DNA of 13,999 nt, from NCBI GenBank assembly GCA_964464035.1, contig CAYXEN010000075.1, forward strand, positions 1 through 13,999. The letters run 5' to 3'. Every line of letters starts with the position of its first letter. The stretch's first letter is position 1. Origin of the DNA: CAYXEN01 sp964464035. GTDB taxonomy: Bacteria; Krumholzibacteriota; Krumholzibacteriia; WVZY01. A program made the translations under genes and the position numbers. Below the pieces are notes generated by a model, which made no database searches, was not told the origin of the DNA, and saw only the letters and a program-made list of their open reading frames with translations. Shown here piece after piece: positions 12,379 through 13,999 of this stretch.

Positions 12379-13923
12379 ATGAAAACTATCGTCGCGACGA
12401 TCTTTCTGCTCGTCTTCTTCGGCTCCGGCGTTCTTGCCGGCGAGATCGGGTGTGAACTCGTACCGCCGGATCACTGGGCGTATCCCGCACTGGAGAGATT
12501 CGAGGCGCTGGGCCTGTGCCGGCTTCCCGCGACGCGACCTTTCACAAGGAACCAGATCGAGGACTTCGTGGGCCTCGTGGAGGATAACGTCTCCGCGCGC
12601 GCGGTCGACTTGTCGCCGAGGGATCGCTACGAGCTGAGCAGGCTCGCAAAAGAATTCTACTCCCGGGAGGCCCGCACCAACCCCGTCGAGAGGTACGATC
12701 CGCCCTCCGTGTTCCTGTCGGACGAGCCTCTCTTTCTCGAGGGGGATCTCGAAGCGGCCCTGGCGCCGCGCAAGGAATTCTTCGACGACAGGACCGAATT
12801 TTTCCTCACGGGCGCGCCCAACGGAAAGATTCACTACGGCGATCACTTGACTTACAGTTTCCGATACCTGCTCGCCTTCGGCCCCGAGTACGGCGACAGG
12901 GCCAGGAACATGAAGCCGTCTCCTCGCGAGAAGAGCTTCAAGGGATTGACTTCGCTCTTCGAAATATCTTCCATCGTTCTTCACTCGTCCAGAGTGGACC
13001 TCGTGCTCGGCCGCGACTACGCGGACTGGGGACCGGCGTCCGATGGCAACCTCGTTCTCTCGCGTGAGGCGGGGAGCCTGGACAACTTGACCTTGGAGAT
13101 GACGATCCGCAATCTACGGTTCACGATTATGCAGGCCCTCCTCTCGCCCGGCGATAGGAGGCGTCTCTCCGCCCATCGCCTCGAACTGGAGGCGGGGAGG
13201 TTCCTCTTCGGACTGTCCGAGTCGGTCGTCTACGTGGGGAGGGGGTTGGACCCGGTTTACGCGTTTCCGTTGAGCAGTTTCTACGCCAATCAGTTCAACG
13301 AGAGGGGCGACGACAACATCCTCTGGGGCGTCGACGCCAAGATCAGGTTGGGCGGCACCGTTCTCTACGGCGGCCTTCTGATAGACGACTTCCAGTTCGA
13401 GCGCAACGGCGATGCTCCCGACAAGATCGCCTTCAACCTGGGGGGGCGCTTCGCCCTCGCGCGTCCGCTCTCGTGTAATCTTCTTCTCTCCTACAGCCGC
13501 GCGGACATTTACACGTTTACGCACCGCGACTCCATGAAGTCCTACGTTGCGGGCGGGGGGCAGCCCGGGCAGGGCGACAGGCTTCTCGGGGGCGGCGTCG
13601 GTCCGGACAGTGATCGCCTGAGCGTCGCGATCGAGACCTTTCCCAGGCCGAATCTCATCGCCAGGATATCGTCACGCTTGACCCGAAGGGGGGAGGGAAG
13701 CGACTTCCGGAAGTTCTTGCATGGCATGGACGTGAATCCTCGTTTTCCTTCCGGAGTGGTGGAGAAGATCATCGACTTGCGCCTCGGAGCGGTTTGGGAA
13801 CTGGACGGCGGCTCGAGCTTTTCTTTCGAATGGGCGTGGGAGAAGGTGAAAAACCGCGCTCATGCAGCCGGGACGGAAGAGAGAAGCACGGCCTTCGATA
13901 TTTCCCTGCTCTTGGATTTCTGA
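12379..13923 (+). CDS. Wzi-like outer-membrane beta-barrel protein with SLH-like N-terminus
   Basis: A 514-aa exported protein. Residues 1-20 are a signal peptide (MKTIVATIFLLVFFGSGVLA, then Gly) with a good signal peptidase I site. Residues 28-65 (DHWAYPALERFEALGL, then RPFTRNQIEDFV) resemble one SLH repeat, including the hWAypai core and the TR pair. The rest has alternating amphipathic strands and ends in DISLLLDF with a terminal Phe, the usual signal for BAM-dependent barrels. GRDYADWGPASDGNLVLS (211-228), AFPLSSFYANQFNERGDDNI (295-314) and LIDDFQFE (333-340) fit the capsule assembly Wzi family; Wzi anchors capsular polysaccharide at the outer membrane. I chose the ATG at 12379 because it begins the signal peptide. 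A GTG at 12322, overlapping the TPR stop as GTGA, would add 19 residues and is an alternative. No wza/wzb/wzc genes are visible. Confidence 0.8.
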   Translation: MKTIVATIFLLVFFGSGVLAGEIGCELVPPDHWAYPALERFEALGLCRLPATRPFTRNQIEDFVGLVEDNVSARAVDLSPRDRYELSRLAKEFYSREARTNPVERYDPPSVFLSDEPLFLEGDLEAALAPRKEFFDDRTEFFLTGAPNGKIHYGDHLTYSFRYLLAFGPEYGDRARNMKPSPREKSFKGLTSLFEISSIVLHSSRVDLVLGRDYADWGPASDGNLVLSREAGSLDNLTLEMTIRNLRFTIMQALLSPGDRRRLSAHRLELEAGRFLFGLSESVVYVGRGLDPVYAFPLSSFYANQFNERGDDNILWGVDAKIRLGGTVLYGGLLIDDFQFERNGDAPDKIAFNLGGRFALARPLSCNLLLSYSRADIYTFTHRDSMKSYVAGGGQPGQGDRLLGGGVGPDSDRLSVAIETFPRPNLIARISSRLTRRGEGSDFRKFLHGMDVNPRFPSGVVEKIIDLRLGAVWELDGGSSFSFEWAWEKVKNRAHAAGTEERSTAFDISLLLDF

Positions 13924-13952
13924 CGGTTCATCGCGGCCCTCTCCGGTAGATC

Positions 13953-13999
13953 ATGATCAAGAGACTAGTCGCAACGATCGAGATTCTTCGGCCGCACAA
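13953..13999 (+). CDS. Start of a possible UbiA-family prenyltransferase (3' truncated by window edge)
   Basis: An ATG at 13953 opens a frame that stays open to the window end, 29 bp after the Wzi-like gene on the same strand. The 15 complete codons read MIKRLVATIEILRPH. An EILRPHN-like start is common in UbiA-family prenyltransferases of the geranylgeranylglycerol-phosphate or polyprenyl-phosphate type, just before the first membrane helix. The piece is too short for a firm call and no strong ribosome site is seen. Confidence 0.3.
   Translation, partial: MIKRLVATIEILRPH

Noticed and set aside
1..13999. CRISPR array, tRNA, rRNA, transposase or integrase
   Set aside because: I looked for spaced direct repeats, cloverleaf-like stems and mobile-element protein motifs on both strands and found none.

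Overview
The window looks like a chromosomal segment of a moderately GC-rich bacterium with a Gram-negative type envelope. It has an LpxL/HtrB-family acyltransferase, a Wzi-like outer-membrane beta-barrel ending in Phe, GTG and TTG starts beside ATG, a zinc-binding bL28, an MglA-type GTPase and sigma-54 type promoter elements. This mix fits an uncultured lineage near the FCB group or the former Deltaproteobacteria. That placement is inference; no marker here fixes the phylum. Nothing suggests a phage, plasmid, IS element or CRISPR array.

Layout: (1) 1-742, the 3' end of a radical SAM gene, then a 325-bp non-coding gap with a good sigma-70 type promoter. (2) 1068-1838, a stand-alone XdhC/CoxI-family gene, convergent with rpmB (bL28, minus strand). 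rpmB and recG are divergent and appear to share one AT box in back-to-back promoters. (3) After recG, a sigma-54-like element and a leader with a strong hairpin precede a two-gene unit: an MJ0042-type zinc-ribbon protein, overlapped by a degenerate receiver fused to an RsbW/SpoIIAB-like ATPase. (4) 5745-9500 is a tight four-gene minus-strand operon: PatA/LpxL-like acyltransferase, PimA-like GT4 glycosyltransferase, 12-TM MFS transporter and an unrecognised 146-aa protein. Its last stop codon overlaps the stop of the convergent ATPase gene in a CTAG. (5) 9501-9882 is a divergent regulatory region with a near-perfect sigma-54 -24/-12 element. (6) Then come mglA (with a ~200-residue acidic tail), a ten-TPR protein, a Wzi-like outer-membrane protein with an SLH-like N-terminus, and the first 15 codons of what may be a UbiA-family prenyltransferase.

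How the parts may fit: the minus-strand operon looks like glycolipid synthesis and export, since acyltransferase followed by GT4 matches the mycobacterial PatA-PimA order. The plus-strand block joins a polarity GTPase, a TPR scaffold and an outer-membrane polysaccharide-type barrel. The two strongest sigma-54-like elements precede the mglA block and the zinc-ribbon/ATPase block, so these may belong to one sigma-54 regulon for surface or motility functions. This is the most interesting hypothesis in the window; the link between the blocks is inferred from sequence and position only.
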